A DNA stretch of 64,000 nt from Pseudocercospora fijiensis CIRAD86 (Eukaryota > Ascomycota > Dothideomycetes > Mycosphaerellales > Mycosphaerellaceae), in NCBI RefSeq assembly GCF_000340215.1, contig NW_006921534.1, positions 1,327,171 through 1,391,170 of the forward strand, in the 5' to 3' direction. Positions 10,954 through 23,842 of this stretch are shown here, in pieces. The notes beneath the pieces were generated by a model. The model had not been told where the DNA came from, did not search any database, and worked only from the letters and a program-made list of their open reading frames with translations. Position numbers and translations under genes: made by a program. Each line of letters begins with the position of its first letter. The stretch's first letter is position 1.

Positions 10954-12477
10954 ATGGCCCAGACTGACTACATTGAGCTGGACAGCCGTTCGAGCTCCGT
11001 CATGTCTGCGATAAGCGACAACAAGCAGCCATCCGCCAGCCACGTCTCCAAAGGCGCGCATACAACATTCAGCGAGCGATATACTGATGCGCCGCCCAGT
11101 CAAGAAGCAGCTGCCAGCTCCGATCGGCCAGGAACAGCGGATTCTCTTCAACAGGTCACGACCTGCGACAGTCATGCCGGAAGAACGATCGAATACCGCG
11201 TCTACAAACGGCGCTGGCTTGGTCTCGTACAGCTGGTCCTGCTCAACATCGTGGTCAGCTGGGACTGGCTGACATTTGCTGCTGTCTCTGAGACGTCGTC
11301 ACACTACTTCCGAGTCAGCGAGAGCGCGATCAACTGGCTCAGCACCGGCTTTCTCTTCGCATTTGCCGCTGCGGCCCCGGCTGTGATCTGGGTCTTGAAC
11401 CACCATGGACCTAAAATGTCAATCGTCATTGCAAGTGCGCTTGTTCTGGTCGGCAACTGGATTCGCTATGCTGGCACGCGAGCCAACAACGGCTATTTTG
11501 GCGTCGTGATGTTTGGCCAAATTGTCATTGGTCTCGCGCAACCATTCGTACTTGCTGCGCCTACACGATACAGTCAAACGTGGTTCAGTGATCGAGGAAG
11601 AGTGTCTGCAACAGCCCTTGCATCTCTAGCGAATCCTTTCGGAGGTGCTCTGGGACAGCTCATCGGACCTTTCTGGGCCGAAGACATTTCGGGCATCCCA
11701 AATATGGTTCTGTACACATCTATCATATCTACAGTTGCAGCCTTGCCAGCCATATTGATACCAGCTAAGCCGCCGATACCACCCTCAGCAACAGCAGCGG
11801 CAGAGAAACTGGACCTTCGGCAGGCATTTCGCGACTTACCCAGGAACGGCTCCTTCTTCCTTATTCTCATACCGTTTTCGGTCTACGTTGGCTGCTTCAA
11901 TGCAACGTCAAGCTTGATCAACCAAATTTTTGAGCCATACGGCTTCTCTGAGACAGACGCAGGTATAGCAGGCGCCTTACTCATAGTGGTTGGACTTGTG
12001 GCCTCAGCAGTCGTGTCGCCCATTATTGACCGTACGAAGGCGTTTCTACTGGCTATCAAGCTCCTGGTTCCGCTCATAGCGGTAAGCTATACGATTCTCA
12101 TTTTCATGCCGCAGACAAGGAAAATCGCTGGACCTTACGTTACCTGCGCATTGCTTGGGGCAACAAGTTTCAGCCTACTGCCCACTGCTCTGGAGCTTCT
12201 GACTATTGTCACACATCCCGTGAGCCCAGAAGTCTCGAGTGTGGTCGGATGGGTTGGAGGCCAGATGCTCGGAGCAGTATTCATCATCATCATGGACGCG
12301 TCGCAAGGGAGTTGGATTGGAGAACCACCAGAGTCGCTGAAAAGTGCACTTGTCTTCCAAGCTGTTGTATCCTGGATTGTCGTGCCATTTCCAATGCTGC
12401 TTGGTGTTTGGAAGTTCAGGAAAGTCATAATCGGCAACGATATTCCTGATGAGGTGATAAGAAACTATTCGACTTGA
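10954..12477 (+). CDS. MFS transporter of the SLC49 (FLVCR/DIRC2) type
   Basis: Intronless 507-aa frame from ATG 10954. About 85 hydrophilic N-terminal residues (Ser/Asp-rich) are followed by YKRRWLGLVQLVLLNI, typical of the first helix of FLVCR-related proteins, and by about 12 hydrophobic segments. TRYSQTWFSDRGRVSATALA in helices 4-5 and the following NPFGGALGQL resemble the conserved helix 4-5 segment of SLC49 transporters. Animal members move choline, ethanolamine or haem; the fungal substrate is unknown, so only the family is claimed. The protein ends at a cytoplasmic tail without obvious signals. A role in choline/ethanolamine uptake is speculation. Confidence 0.85.
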   Translation: MAQTDYIELDSRSSSVMSAISDNKQPSASHVSKGAHTTFSERYTDAPPSQEAAASSDRPGTADSLQQVTTCDSHAGRTIEYRVYKRRWLGLVQLVLLNIVVSWDWLTFAAVSETSSHYFRVSESAINWLSTGFLFAFAAAAPAVIWVLNHHGPKMSIVIASALVLVGNWIRYAGTRANNGYFGVVMFGQIVIGLAQPFVLAAPTRYSQTWFSDRGRVSATALASLANPFGGALGQLIGPFWAEDISGIPNMVLYTSIISTVAALPAILIPAKPPIPPSATAAAEKLDLRQAFRDLPRNGSFFLILIPFSVYVGCFNATSSLINQIFEPYGFSETDAGIAGALLIVVGLVASAVVSPIIDRTKAFLLAIKLLVPLIAVSYTILIFMPQTRKIAGPYVTCALLGATSFSLLPTALELLTIVTHPVSPEVSSVVGWVGGQMLGAVFIIIMDASQGSWIGEPPESLKSALVFQAVVSWIVVPFPMLLGVWKFRKVIIGNDIPDEVIRNYST

Positions 12478-12758
12478 GCTTCCCAGTCGTACGTATCAAG
12501 GGCTTGGATGCGCCGCTTTCGCCATGCTGCAATACATGTGCCAAAGCCTGGTCCAGAGAGACCACATGACTTGCTGACACAAGTGGCATGGTCCTGCATT
12601 GACAAAGAGCACACCGAGAGATCATTGTCGAAGATGAGCTTCGACCACATCCGGCGAATTCGTAATATTGGGAAAGTCTTTGTGCAACATTTTATGCCAT
12701 CAACATGCTGTCCTGCACTGATCAGTCTATCGACTCTTGTAGCAGATAGCTTCTGATC

Positions 12759-13055
12759 ATGTCGCCAAAGACTCCCACTCGCCGACAGAATAGCTCGCCA
12801 GGCAAGCCCCCTCAAACTCCAAAGAAACGCAAAGCATGTATCGGCACGCCGCAGAACCCGTCACCTTCGACTCCGACACGCGCTCCAAAGCACAAGAAGG
12901 CCACCAAGCGACTTCCACGCGCAGGATCGCTCAAGAGGCTTAAGCTGGACGCAAGCCAGAACGGTACTCTCCAGAAGTCCATCAAAGCCAGAGAAAGAAT
13001 GGGTCGCCCAATGACGCGAAGCTATAAATCAGCCTATGCAGCTGCCTTGGAGTAG
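12759..13055 (+). CDS. Small basic Pro/Lys-rich protein, unknown
   Basis: A 98-codon frame from ATG 12759 to TAG 13055. It is rich in Lys, Arg, Pro, Ser and Thr, with repeated SP/TP dipeptides and clusters such as PKKRKAC and KHKKATKR that could act as nuclear localisation signals. The C-terminus (MGRPMTRSYKSAYAAALE) looks less random than the rest. Codon use is native. I recognise no domain. It begins about 280 bp after the SLC49-like gene on the same strand. The low complexity means a chance frame cannot be excluded. Confidence 0.45.
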   Translation: MSPKTPTRRQNSSPGKPPQTPKKRKACIGTPQNPSPSTPTRAPKHKKATKRLPRAGSLKRLKLDASQNGTLQKSIKARERMGRPMTRSYKSAYAAALE

Positions 13056-13895
13056 TGCCGAGTAGCATATCTCGCAGCACTTGATTGTCTATAGCAAAGT
13101 TTTCTGCCGCGATATCCTCTCCTTGCGCGAGCCCGTGTAATCTCCCAGCCACTTCTTTACGACTCGTGGGTCGAGAACACATTGTATGTACTGCGTTGAG
13201 AATGTAGAGGGCAGCACAAACATGACATGCCGTGCACTCCAACCTAGCCACGGCCTTTCAGTACATCGTGATCTGTCGTGCGAGTCTCGTGGTCTGCATA
13301 CGTTAATTGGTGCAGCTACCTACTTCCGCGGTCGCTGTCGCTATGATCCTAGCAAACGAATCCTGCCCTTCTTCTCTCGCAATCGATTCGTTATCATGGC
13401 CGACATCTTGTCGATGAACATGTTCGCGTCTGTCTTGTGCCTAAAGGCAATCATAAAGAATGCAATGCCCTGGTTAAGTAGCGCAAGAGGTACCTGCATG
13501 AACGGACCGGGATAGCTTCATATATAGTTTAAACTTACGCAGCCGCTGTGGGGAAATTCAACGACGCCACGCGTTGTGCTTTTGCCCTTTCGCTACCAGG
13601 GATTCGTCGCGGGATCGGTCACAGCATTGCGCTCAGCCTCTCGCCTTTTCATTTCCTTTCCATTTCACGACACTCATTGACACTCGCTCTCGCTCGCTGG
13701 GAATGTCATGGCCGACTGAGCACCCTCACTGCGCTCACTGATGCTGGCAGACCCTCGCTTCCCAAGCCCCGGCAATCTGGACATGAGATCGTAGCATCGT
13801 AGCATCGAAGCATCGAAGCTTCTATTTTGAGCGAGCTGTCGAGGCACACCGTAATGAGTTACGCCCGGCAGCAATGAATGTAAGTGACTCCTCGC
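13056..13895. other. Intergenic stretch, no gene seen
   Basis: About 840 bp of native composition between the small basic protein and the transposon. Short frames on both strands have no recognisable content. Short direct repeats (ATCGTAGC / ATCGAAGC) occur at 13789-13820, shortly before the transposon end. Confidence 0.4.
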
Positions 13896-13919
13896 TAGGG
13901 GTGTCATTGTGTTAGTAAC
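13896..13919. repeat. Left terminal inverted repeat of hAT-like element
   Basis: TAGGGGTGTC followed by GTTAGTAAC. It matches the right end in inverted orientation with a small length difference between the two motifs. Confidence 0.75.
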
Positions 13920-14288
13920 ACCTGTTGTTAGTAACGTTAGCAACACTGTTAGTAACTGTAGATAATGAGGTGTAGTTGTTAGTAACAATAGGGCTAAAGA
14001 CCGCTAACCTAAGAAGGAAGGTTAGGTCTATCTAACTATAGAAGAGACTATTATTGCTATAGAATATAGACTATTATATAGACTATTATTGCTATAGATA
14101 CACTTAACTAAACTGTAGTCGCTAGAGCGCTTATCTATACGCTTCCGCACCTAGATAATTACTATATATCTCTAGCAACTGCTACCCTTATAAAGGTTGC
14201 GAGTAATTAACTAGAGGGTCGTAGAAGCTAGAAGCCTAGCTATCTAGTAGCTTAAAGAAGGGCGAGTATAGTTATTATTACTAGCTCT

Positions 14289-14391
14289 ATAGTAGTTAAC
14301 TTGCCGCTAGTTAACTTGCCGCTAGTTAACTTGCCGCTAGTTAACTTACTACTAGTTAACTTGCCGCTAGTTAACTTAGTTAACTTATTAG
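14289..14391. repeat. 15-bp tandem repeat within hAT-like element
   Basis: GTTAACTTGCCGCTA is repeated about six times with variants (ACTACTA for CCGCTA in one copy), near the 3' end of the transposase reading frame. Confidence 0.8.
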
Positions 14392-14943
14392 AAGCGCTAT
14401 AAAGATATCGTCGTAGTCGATAGTAGTAGCTTCTTCCTTATATTCTAGCTCTTGCTTACTAGCGCTAGTACCGTAGATATTAAATATCTCTTTAAGGTCG
14501 TATTAGTATAGATAACAAGGGTCGCTCGGTAGCAAGTAGTAGTCCTTTATTACTGCTTCTTCGAAGGCTAATAATACTTTTAATTCCGCCTTGTAGATCT
14601 CTTTCTTAGTTGCTAGCTATCGCTATTATATCTCTTATAGTTTAGCCTTGTATTGTCTCCTTACTACCTCTTCTATAGGCCTTCTACGTAAGGCGCGGCT
14701 GTTTATATAGATATAGGTATAGTCGTTAGTACGGCTAGCGGATAGCTTCGAGCGGTAGTCGTTCTATATAAAGTTTATAGCGCTAAACGCTCGCTCGGAA
14801 GGTATAGAATTAGTAGGCGTTCTATATAGGCGGAGGGCGACTTCTACTATAAGAGGCGCTTTGCGAGATACGTAGTCCTAATAAGCAGTAACATTGCTAC
14901 GCTTACGGTAGCGACCGAGCTCGTTACGGACAGCGAAGAAGCG

Positions 14944-15289
14944 TATTACGGTTACTCGCGACAGATCGTTAAGTAACTTCTTATTACGTACAAGCCGAGG
15001 CTTCTTTAGAGAGGCTAATATAAGCGGGAGGTAGAGACAGAATAATTAGTATAAAGGTAATTCTAATTAGTAAGTAGGTAATATAAGTTAAACGCCTCGA
15101 GCTATAAGGGCATTCCGGCGTTCCTAAATATAAAGGAGACATCTTATCTATAGTCGTAAGCGACGTAAGCGACGCTATCGCTCTCGACCGCTCCTATCGC
15201 TCCTAGTAAGATAGAGCGACAGCTTAGCCTACTAGTCTTAGCGTCGCTCTAAGATTATATAAGGACTCTAACTAATTAGATCCGTAATA
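14944..15289 (-). repeat. 3' LTR of gypsy element 1
   Basis: 346 bp, matching the copy at 21495-21840 with only a few transitions. Its ends read TATTACGG and CCGTAATA where the other LTR has TGTTACGG and CCGTAACA, so the canonical TG..CA ends were themselves changed by RIP. Confidence 0.93.
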
Positions 15290-15303
15290 CTATCCCCCTC
15301 CTT
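15290..15303 (-). promoter_or_regulatory. Polypurine tract of gypsy element 1
   Basis: On the minus strand AAGGAGGGGGATAG directly precedes the 3' LTR, the expected place and composition for the plus-strand primer of reverse transcription. Confidence 0.8.
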
Positions 15304-16149
15304 AAGCGAAATAGTCCCTTATTCTAGAACTTTCTAATTCTAACTTCTTTACTATACTAAAGTTATTAAAGGACTTGTCTTCTCGTTAGCGTAAGGAAAA
15401 TATCGTAAATAATATCCTTACCGACTACCTCGAAATACCGATCCGCTACTTTTATTACGAATAGGCTAATAAATCCTACAAAGTCGATCTCCGTTCCGGT
15501 CGCTGCTCCGAGTGCGCCCTATACGGCTAGTCCTATAATATACAAGTTACTCGTATAGAGTATAAAAAAATCCGGAAGGCGCGCCTAAAGATAGCTAAAG
15601 ATCTCGAAGTAGCCGAAGAGGAGGAGGACCTCCTTACGCGGAAGCTTTTCGAGTATCGCGTAAAGGTCCGTCGCTTACGTAAGTCGCTACGTATAAAGGA
15701 AGATCGGGAGGTATAAGCTCTTAAGGTAGAGGAAGCCTCTATTTAATAGGCGGAGGAGCTCGAAAGAGAGCTAGGCTCTTCGCCTATAGAGCCGATAATA
15801 TTCTCGTTACCTACTAACGAGCCGTTTCCCCTAGATAGCCGATTATAGATGTCGCCTTATAACTAGAGTCGTCTAGATAGGACGTCCTAGCCTACCTCTA
15901 AAATTCCTAGTAGGAGTGCCGAGAGTCTAGTGTCCTAAAGGTATATATTTTTAATATTTCCTATCTATTTTATCTTCTAGCTAGTTAGTCTAGTAGTATA
16001 ATTCTTAGCTACAAAAGACATAGTTGCTAGGTATGCTATTAGAGTCCCCGCTCCTCGAGCTACACTGCCCTAGGTCGTTAAGAACTCTAAGGCGCTATAA
16101 TCGATAGGGTCTAAGAGGTCGTAGGTTTAATTCCTATACTAGTTATTTC

Positions 16150-19100
16150 TTTTTTGTCCGGTTTTGATATTCTTTAATTATCTGCTAACAGTTCTGTAGG
16201 TTTTCTTTTAGTTCCTAAGTGTTTTCTAAATATAGGTATCCTTTCCATTTAATAAGGTATTTCTAACCTTACTAATCTAGGATCTTTTCGACTTTAAACT
16301 TATTTTCTTCCTTAGGTTAGAAGTGAAATGTTTCTTAATACGGTGTTTCGGCGTCTGTAGGTTCTAGTATAGAGATATAGAATACTAGGTAGATTTTTGC
16401 GTCGTCCGGTAGTTTAAGTCGGTAATTAACTAGTCCTTTAGGCTTATTAATCAAAAATGGCCCGACTTTAACGTAGTCTAGTTTCTTAGTCGATCTCCGG
16501 GTTTTCGGATTCTTTATTAGGAGGTAGACCTTATCCCCCTTCTTTAGCTAAGGTGCCATTTTTCGTTTAGTATTATATAGTCCCGTAATCTTTTCTTAAG
16601 ACTCGGCAATTGCCCTTTACAATTCTTTATATACCTGCTTTAAGTCTTCTAAAGCGACTATCGCTTTATCCGCGTATAGATGCTATAAATACTATTCCCT
16701 AAACAGCTACGAATGTTTCCTAAAATTAGCGAAGAATAGTGTCTCTTTCGTAGTCTTAGATTGTTAGTTGTTTAGTGCAAGTTATGCTATAGGCAATAGC
16801 GATGCCTAATTGTTTTATACGTAATTAACGTAGTGCCGTAAGTATACCTCTAAGGCCTAATTCTTAACTTCCGTTTGGCCGTCTGTCTATAGATAGTATA
16901 CCGTTAATAGCTTATACTTAATCCAAGCGTCGCTATAAGCGTCTTCTAGTAGTTTAACGTAAAGAGCTTGTCTCTGTCCGTAATATAGGTCTTTAGAAAT
17001 CCGTAGTATCGTATAAGTCTATCTAGTACGAGGTATCCGAGTTGCTCTGCCGTACTTACTTCGTTAGCAGGAATGAAGTGTATATATTTCGTAAGCCTAT
17101 CGACTATAACAAGTATTATGTCGTAGCTATATCCTATAACCGGATCCTTAGACTTCGGTAGTTTCGTAATAAAGTCTATTATAACTTCGTCCTATAGTTT
17201 ATCTAGTAGCGTCCTAAATTAGATATGTCTATATCTAGCGTGTCTATTAGCCTTATTACGCTAACATTGTAGATATTTCTTAATATATTCTAGAACTCGT
17301 TGTCGCATATATAGGAATCCGAAGCTTCGCCTAACTAGTTCTATTGTTTTTGAAACTCTAGGGTGTCTATTTTCTAGTCCGTCGTAGTGTTGTCGTATAC
17401 ACTCCGTAACTCGTTCCTTAGGTACTTAGTATTTCCTATATTCGATTAGAAACTGTTCTTCTATATCCTAAAGAACTCGTATAATGTAGTTAAATTCTTT
17501 TGTGTTAGTACTAAGGCTTCCGTCTTGGTTTGCTTTTAATATCTGCTGCTATACTAGTTCGTAACCCTCTATATAGTCGCTACGGCGGCTTAGTACGTCG
17601 GCTCGTCCGTTCTCGCGTCCTAGGGTATAGCGGATTTCGAACTTATACTGTCCTAGTAGCTCCGACTAGCGGGCCTATCTTCGGGTTAGTACTTTAGTCG
17701 TAGTGAAGTAAGTTAGATTCTTATAATTAGAAAGAATCGTAAGACTTAGTGCTCCTTCCGCGTATACTCGCTAGTGTTATAGTAATGCAACTATTGCAAG
17801 TAGCTCCTTATTATAGATGTCGTAGTTCTGTTCCGCGGGTAATATCTTTCTCGAGTAATAGGCTACTAGGTATCGTTTCCCGTTATGCTCCTATATAAGG
17901 CATGCTCCTATAGCCCTATCCGACGCGTCTGTTTCTATCTAGACCGCCTTACTCCTATCGAATAATCGTAGCGTTAGCGTAGAAACGCATTGCTTCTTTA
18001 GCTACCTAAACGCTTCGTCTTCCTTCGTGCTCTAGTTCTATTTCTTGTCTTTCTTTGTAAGCTCCGTAAGGGGTACCGCTATCTTAGAGTAGCCCTCGAT
18101 GAATTTTCTATTATAGTTAGCTAATCCTAGGAATAATTGTACGTCTTTAACGTATGTAGGCGTTAGCTATTCCTATATTAACTTGGTTTTTTCTAGATCG
18201 ATCCTGATTCCTATAGTACTAATAATAAATCCTAGGAATTTAACTTCCTTCTTATAGAATTCGCATTTCTTAGGTGCAGTCTTAAATCCTACTTAAGTGA
18301 ATCGTTTAAAGACGTCCTACACTATTCGTATATAGTCCGCGAGAGCTCCCTTAGTATAGACTAAGATATCGTCTATATATGCGATAACGTATACGTCTAG
18401 AAGGTCTCGGAGGACTTCGTTTATAAGGTCTTAATATAACGCTAGGGCATTTGTAAGTCCTATAGGTATAACTAAGAATTCGTAAAGCCTATATCTTGTT
18501 CGGAATACTGTTATCTATTCGTATCTAGCTGCTATACGTATTGCGTAAAACGCATCGTATAGGTCAATCTTCGTATACTAGTCTGATTTAGTTAATCGGT
18601 CTTGCATTTCTTCGATGTTCGGTAGTAGGTACCGATTCTTAATTGTAATATTGTTAAGTCGTCTAAAATCGACTACTAGCCGTCCTTCGTCTAATCCGGC
18701 TTTCGGAACGAACATTACTAGTAAGGCTGCCGAGGATGTCGACTTCCGTATCTAGCCTTTTTCTAATTTCTCTTTTAGCTACTTATCTAGGGTTTTAAGC
18801 TCTTTCTTAGACATTGCGTATAAGGGTCCCTATAGAGGCTCTTTCCTAGGCTATAAGTATATTTTATAATCCTATAGTTAGTGTTTAGGTAAGGCTACCT
18901 TACCTCTCTCCTTTTTAAAGAGTCGCTTCTACTTAGTATACTCTTTAGGAATGTCTAGGTCCGAGATTCTAGTTTTATTCTTCGATAGCGTATAACTTCT
19001 ATCCTTCCTATAATTATTATTATAACCCTCCTAACCTAACGGTAGTGTCGATCCGGATTGAATACGGTTCTCTATAATTCCTATCGACGTAAACGTCTTA

Positions 19101-21480
19101 CGAGTCGCTCTGCGTTTGTTAATCTTATCTGCCTGCGAACGCTACCGCGGTATAGGTTGAATGCCGATTATATAGTCGTATTCCTTAAATGTAAGTACTC
19201 CTTTTCTCTAGTCTACGACTAGGTTATGCTTTCTTAACTAAGGTATACCTAATACAATATTATAACTAGCTATATTAGTAACATCTAAGACAATCTCCTC
19301 GTAGTGCTGTTAGATAGCTAGTAGTAACGGTATCGTTTCTCGTTCTATACTAGGTAGCGGTGACCTATCTACTACTATAAGTTTATACGCTCCTTCTCTT
19401 CTGCTTCGGATTACGATCCCTCGGCTTTTAACGAATAATTCGGAGGCAAAGTTCCCGCTCGCTCCGGAATCTATTAATATACTCGTCGGGTGCCCGTTAA
19501 CGATAACTTTCGTACGGAAGACTGCTATTAATACTTAAGCGCTTTCGGTATTAAGGAACTCTCTTAGAACGCTCTAATCTAGAGAGTTAGTCCGTTTCCC
19601 GACTAATTAGTAGCCTAACGTTGTTCTAACTAGTTACGGATCCGTAGTCCTACCGTTCGTACTTCTTTAGCATATAATTTTTCTTCGAGGGTATCGTTAT
19701 ATGCGTCCCGTCCCTACGCTACTATAGCCTTTCGGTATTGCTAATTTAATCGCTAAACTGTCTAACGTATGTCTTAAGTAATAATCGTCCTTTCGTTAGG
19801 TAGGACGTATCCGTAGGGCGTAATTATACTTCCTATCGGTACTCGCTCCGTAATGAAGTTATAGTATGTATAGTCTATAGGTATCTAGGGGTAATTCTAG
19901 AATTTTGCCCGTAGGCTTATCTAGAAATAATTAAATTAGATAGGATCGACCTTCCGTTATCCGTTAACTTTTAGAAACATTTCCTCGTATTTGCGTACTA
20001 GATGTAAGGCGATTGTTCGCGCTGCTATAGGTGTATCTATTATAAACGTAAGGATCGTATCGTCGTTAATCCCGAATTCGTCTTTACTTTCTTTATTCGT
20101 AGTTTCTTCCTCGGTATCTAGACTTCCTTTTGAATCTTCTTACTATTCCTCCTCTTACTAAGGGAACTCCGGTACTTCTAGGATAGCTCTAAACTCCTCC
20201 CCGGGAGGGAATAAAGCTTCCGGATCTCGGTTTTCTTTATCGTCGGTATCTAAGCAAGATTTATTAATCGTTTCTTCTTCTAACTAGGATTTCGCATCTT
20301 CTCGTACGAGTCGCCTAATCTAAGGGAAGAATCCTACTTCTACTTTAGCAGAATAATGAATTTGGTATTAGTCGTCGTAATAGAATCTCTAGTAAAGGGT
20401 TCTATATATAGGTTCTTGTCGTCGTACTATTATATAGATTTGTCGTAGCTCTTTCTTTACGACCTCTACGTAGGTCCTCGGCGCGTTATTAATAGAGTAT
20501 AGCTCTACTACTATTCGGTAGCCTTCTCTACCCGAGTCCTTTCGTTATATTATATTAAACTGTTCGCGTCGCACTATATTCTTACCGCGGTAGTTCCGTG
20601 CTATATAGCCTTCCTTACTATACGTATAGCAAGTTAATCTTCCTGCTTTCTTAGGCGAACTCTTACCTTTTCTTCCTTTAATTGCTCGACCCTTCTAGGT
20701 AGCGTCTAGCTCTATTAGTTACGCACCGTAGTAGTTGTTCCCTTTTAGTTTATCGTAGGTACTATAGTTTCGTCTATTATCGTATCTAGGAGTATAACTA
20801 GCTTTTCTAGAAGTCTTAGAATCGTAACGTCGTTCTAAAGCTCGTTCGTAGAGCCTATCGTCGAGATCGATCGTAACCTTAACTAATATTCCTATATTAT
20901 CTATTTTTCTACCGTCGCGTATAAGCTCGTCTTTAACGTTATCCTTAAAACCTCGCTAATACATTGTTATAAGAGCTTCGTCGTCCTAATCCGTAAGTTA
21001 GGCGTATTCCTAAAATTTGGCGGCGTAATCGGTATATAACCCCTTCTAAGTTAAATGTTAGATAACCCTAACTGCGGTAGCAACTTCGTTAGAAGATCTA
21101 AAGACCTTCTTTATTATACGCTTAAGATTTTCGTAGCTAGCGAAGATTCTATCCGAATTGTCGGTCCTATTGCTATCTAGATAGGTCCTAAGAAATGGTT
21201 TAACCTAATACTAAGCCCTACCTCGTATAAACGTCGTTGCGAAGACTAGCTTTAAGTTATCTTAAACCTAGTTAAATATAAAATACATATCTATCTAGCT
21301 AACCTAGGTATCGAACTTGTCTCGGTCGCCGTAATAAAAGTCTAGCTTTCCGATCTTAAGAGAATCGTTTCCGGTATAGGTTCCGAGTACATTGCTAGTA
21401 CTAGAGGTAGTACGTCGAGTACTGCCTATCTCGCTAGGGGCGGGAGTTCCCCTTCCGACTTATAATAAGGCACTTATCCT
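16150..21480 (-). pseudogene. gag-pol of gypsy element 1, RIP-mutated
   Basis: The minus strand shows, in order: a gag zinc knuckle at about 20590-20640 in which two Cys and the His are now Tyr; the protease motif LIDSGAS (about 19440-19490); the reverse transcriptase motif YIDDILVY (about 18350-18385) with both Asp codons intact; an integrase region (about 17130-17290, ending in DFITKLPKS); and a C-terminal chromodomain (about 16180-16310, KYLIKWKGY). Stops are TAG/TAA at former Gln and Trp codons. The chromodomain places it among the chromoviruses. Confidence 0.85.
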
Positions 21481-21494
21481 AAGGGCGTTTAAAG

Positions 21495-21840
21495 TGTTAC
21501 GGTTACTTACGACAGATCGTTAAGTAACTTCTTATTACGTACAAGCCGAGGCTTCTTTAGAGAGGCTAATATAAGCGGGAGGCAGAGACAGAATAATTAG
21601 TATAAAGGTAATTCCAATTAGTAAGTAGGTAATATAAGTTAAACGCCTCGAGCTATAAGGGCATTCCGGCGTTCCTAAATACAAAGGAGACATCTTATCT
21701 ATAGTCGTAAGCGACGTAAGCGACGCTGTCGCTCTCGACCGCTCCTATCGCTCCTAGTAAGATAGAGCGATAGCTTAGCCTACTAGTCTTAGCGTCGCTC
21801 TAAGATTATGTAAGGACTCTAACTAATCAGATCCGTAACA
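21495..21840 (-). repeat. 5' LTR of gypsy element 1
   Basis: 346 bp, beginning TGTTACGG and ending CCGTAACA on the plus strand, which gives an 8-bp inverted terminal repeat. It is the less mutated of the two LTR copies. I could not recognise a tRNA-primed binding site next to it. Confidence 0.93.
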
Positions 21841-23842
21841 AAGCGCTAAGTAGACTCGCGGAATTCGATAAATTCGTCGTTAAATTAGAGATAGCGATCG
21901 TACGTAGAATAGTCGCCTTCTTCGTACCTAAAATAGCGCTTAAAGAAGCAGGTACGCGCCTCTTCCTCGCTGTCGCTAAAGCCTCGAGAAACAGATAGAT
22001 TCTTAATATCTAATAAGTAAGCTGCCTAGTAAACCTCCTATGTCTACTTTAAGAAGCGCTAGTTAAATAGCGACAATAACGCACTCTCGTAAGGCAATAA
22101 CGCCTATTAAATCGAGCGCCGTAGTCGCTACTAGCGAGATACGACATTACTAACTCGTAAGGTGTCGCTCTTACTAATAAGGCGCGCTTCGTCGATAAGC
22201 TAAAGGAGCGTATAAAGGTTCTATAGGCGGCTCTAGAATAGAGGCGAGTTAATAGTGTTAAGGGCCGTTGCGGCGCCCTTCGCGAGTCTACCGTTAGATC
22301 CTCGGAATAGCCGGTTTGCTATTATTCTACCGCATTCTTAAAGAGTACTCGTAGCTACGAATAGGCTGTATACTATAGTATAATATAACCCCTAGCGAGT
22401 AAGGCAGGTAATAGCGAAGGCCCTTAATATTACGTCGTTGTCCTTAGCAAATACCTTTAGTATATTCTAACTCTTCTTCGACCTCTTAAATAAGGTAAGT
22501 ACGTAACTAGCGGCGCGAAGCGTATCGGTATAGTATAGCAGGTACGACTTCTTATTATCGTTACCCTAATTACTAACAAACAGCTAAATACCGTATAAGT
22601 CGCAGAAGACGTATATTATATACTTCGTAAGCGGATTCTCGGCGAGTCGCTAGTATATAGCCCTTATAGTCGCGCAGGTGTCGGTTTAGAGCGAATTCTA
22701 GCGATTAAGGTCGCTATTAACGAAGGGCAATACCTAGTCGGTTACCTGTCTCGCTAGGTTTACGGCATTAGCGTTAGAGTCCTTTATATCGAGTAGGTCG
22801 CAGAAGAACGAGCTAGATAGCGTATTTACTAATAGATTACAGAAGCGAGTGCCGCTACGGCTCTTACTCTCGTCCGCGCTAAAGTTAAGATCTCGTTACA
22901 AGTCGAATACGGCTTATACTTACTTCTCGAGCTCCTTATAAATAAGAGGGATGTATTCTACTACCTTCTTATAGCCTAGCGGGTTATAGTTACTATTAAA
23001 CTTATAGAAGACCTCCTTCTACTTAGGATAGTGCCTCGTATCGACCTTATTAAATAGCCTTCTACTATATAGTAACGCCTTCGTAATAGCGAGGTCTCGG
23101 TCCGCCTTTAGCTTAGTACGACTAAAGTTAAGCCTTCGCTACTGCTTCGGAGGCGCTTCTTCGTCCTTATCTTCTAAATAAAACCGCTTATAGTCTTAGA
23201 ATTGCTTACACTTCCGTAGGTGCCTCTATTTCCGTATTAGGTTGCCCTCCGGCACCGTACTATTGCTCGATTAATACTAGATATAGCGGACAAACTTGCC
23301 CTTATTGTCGGTCTCGAAGGGGTAGAAGTTAAGGCTATCTAGATATACTAGAGGAGGCATTTTTAAAAAGTCGGAATTTAAAGATTCGTAGAATTGCTAG
23401 AATTAGGAAAAACAGAGGATTAGATAGTCTAAATAGGCGGTAAAATAGCAGACAATTCTCTCTCGATAATACCTCTCGAACTATCTAGTTTATAGGTCTA
23501 TCGGATAATATTAGTAGTACTATCTTCTATACTAACCCTAGTAGTATAGCTAGTTTAGTTGCTAGGTAACCCTACGCTAAGTAGTCTCCTAAGCAATACC
23601 CTCTCGGAAGACCTATAGAAGCAACCTCTACGCTAATCTATACTAATTTAAGCTTATTCGAGTCGTAAGAGACAGTTCTATAAAAGATACTAGTACCGAG
23701 AGGGTTACGAAGGCACTATAGTTGTTACTCACTTCTAGCTATTATAAGATAAGGTTGGAACTGCAGCCTGAGGCACCGGATACTAACAACAACGGTTACT
23801 AACACCCATTTTGTTAGTAACGCCAGTATTCGGCCTTAAGGC

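Larger units (their letters stand above)
14944..21840 (-). mobile_element. Complete Ty3/gypsy LTR retrotransposon (chromovirus type), element 1
   Basis: It has two 346-bp LTRs and a perfect 5-bp target duplication AAGCG (14939-14943 and 21841-21845). The minus-strand order is gag, protease, reverse transcriptase, RNase H, integrase, chromodomain. A polypurine tract borders the 3' LTR. The structure is complete but the coding part is full of RIP-type stops, so it cannot move by itself. It was inserted into the transposase of the hAT-like element. Confidence 0.93.
14400..23360 (-). pseudogene. hAT-type transposase, RIP-mutated and split
   Basis: Reading the minus strand from ATG 23360, a frame with many RIP-type stops begins MPPLVYLDSLNFYPFE and runs to 21846. 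It is interrupted by the gypsy element and resumes at 14938. The resumed part contains a clear hAT C-terminal dimerisation motif (PTNSIPSERAFSA, about 14770-14815), followed by a basic segment and NDYTYIYIN, as in that domain. Many in-frame TAG/TAA codons make it non-functional. Confidence 0.7.

Noticed and set aside
16066..16142. tRNA-like segment with a GGTTTAATTCC box and an upstream GTCGTTAAG segment
   Set aside because: It resembles a B box and part of an A box, but no full cloverleaf, acceptor stem or clear anticodon loop could be folded by eye, and it lies inside the RIP-mutated gypsy element.
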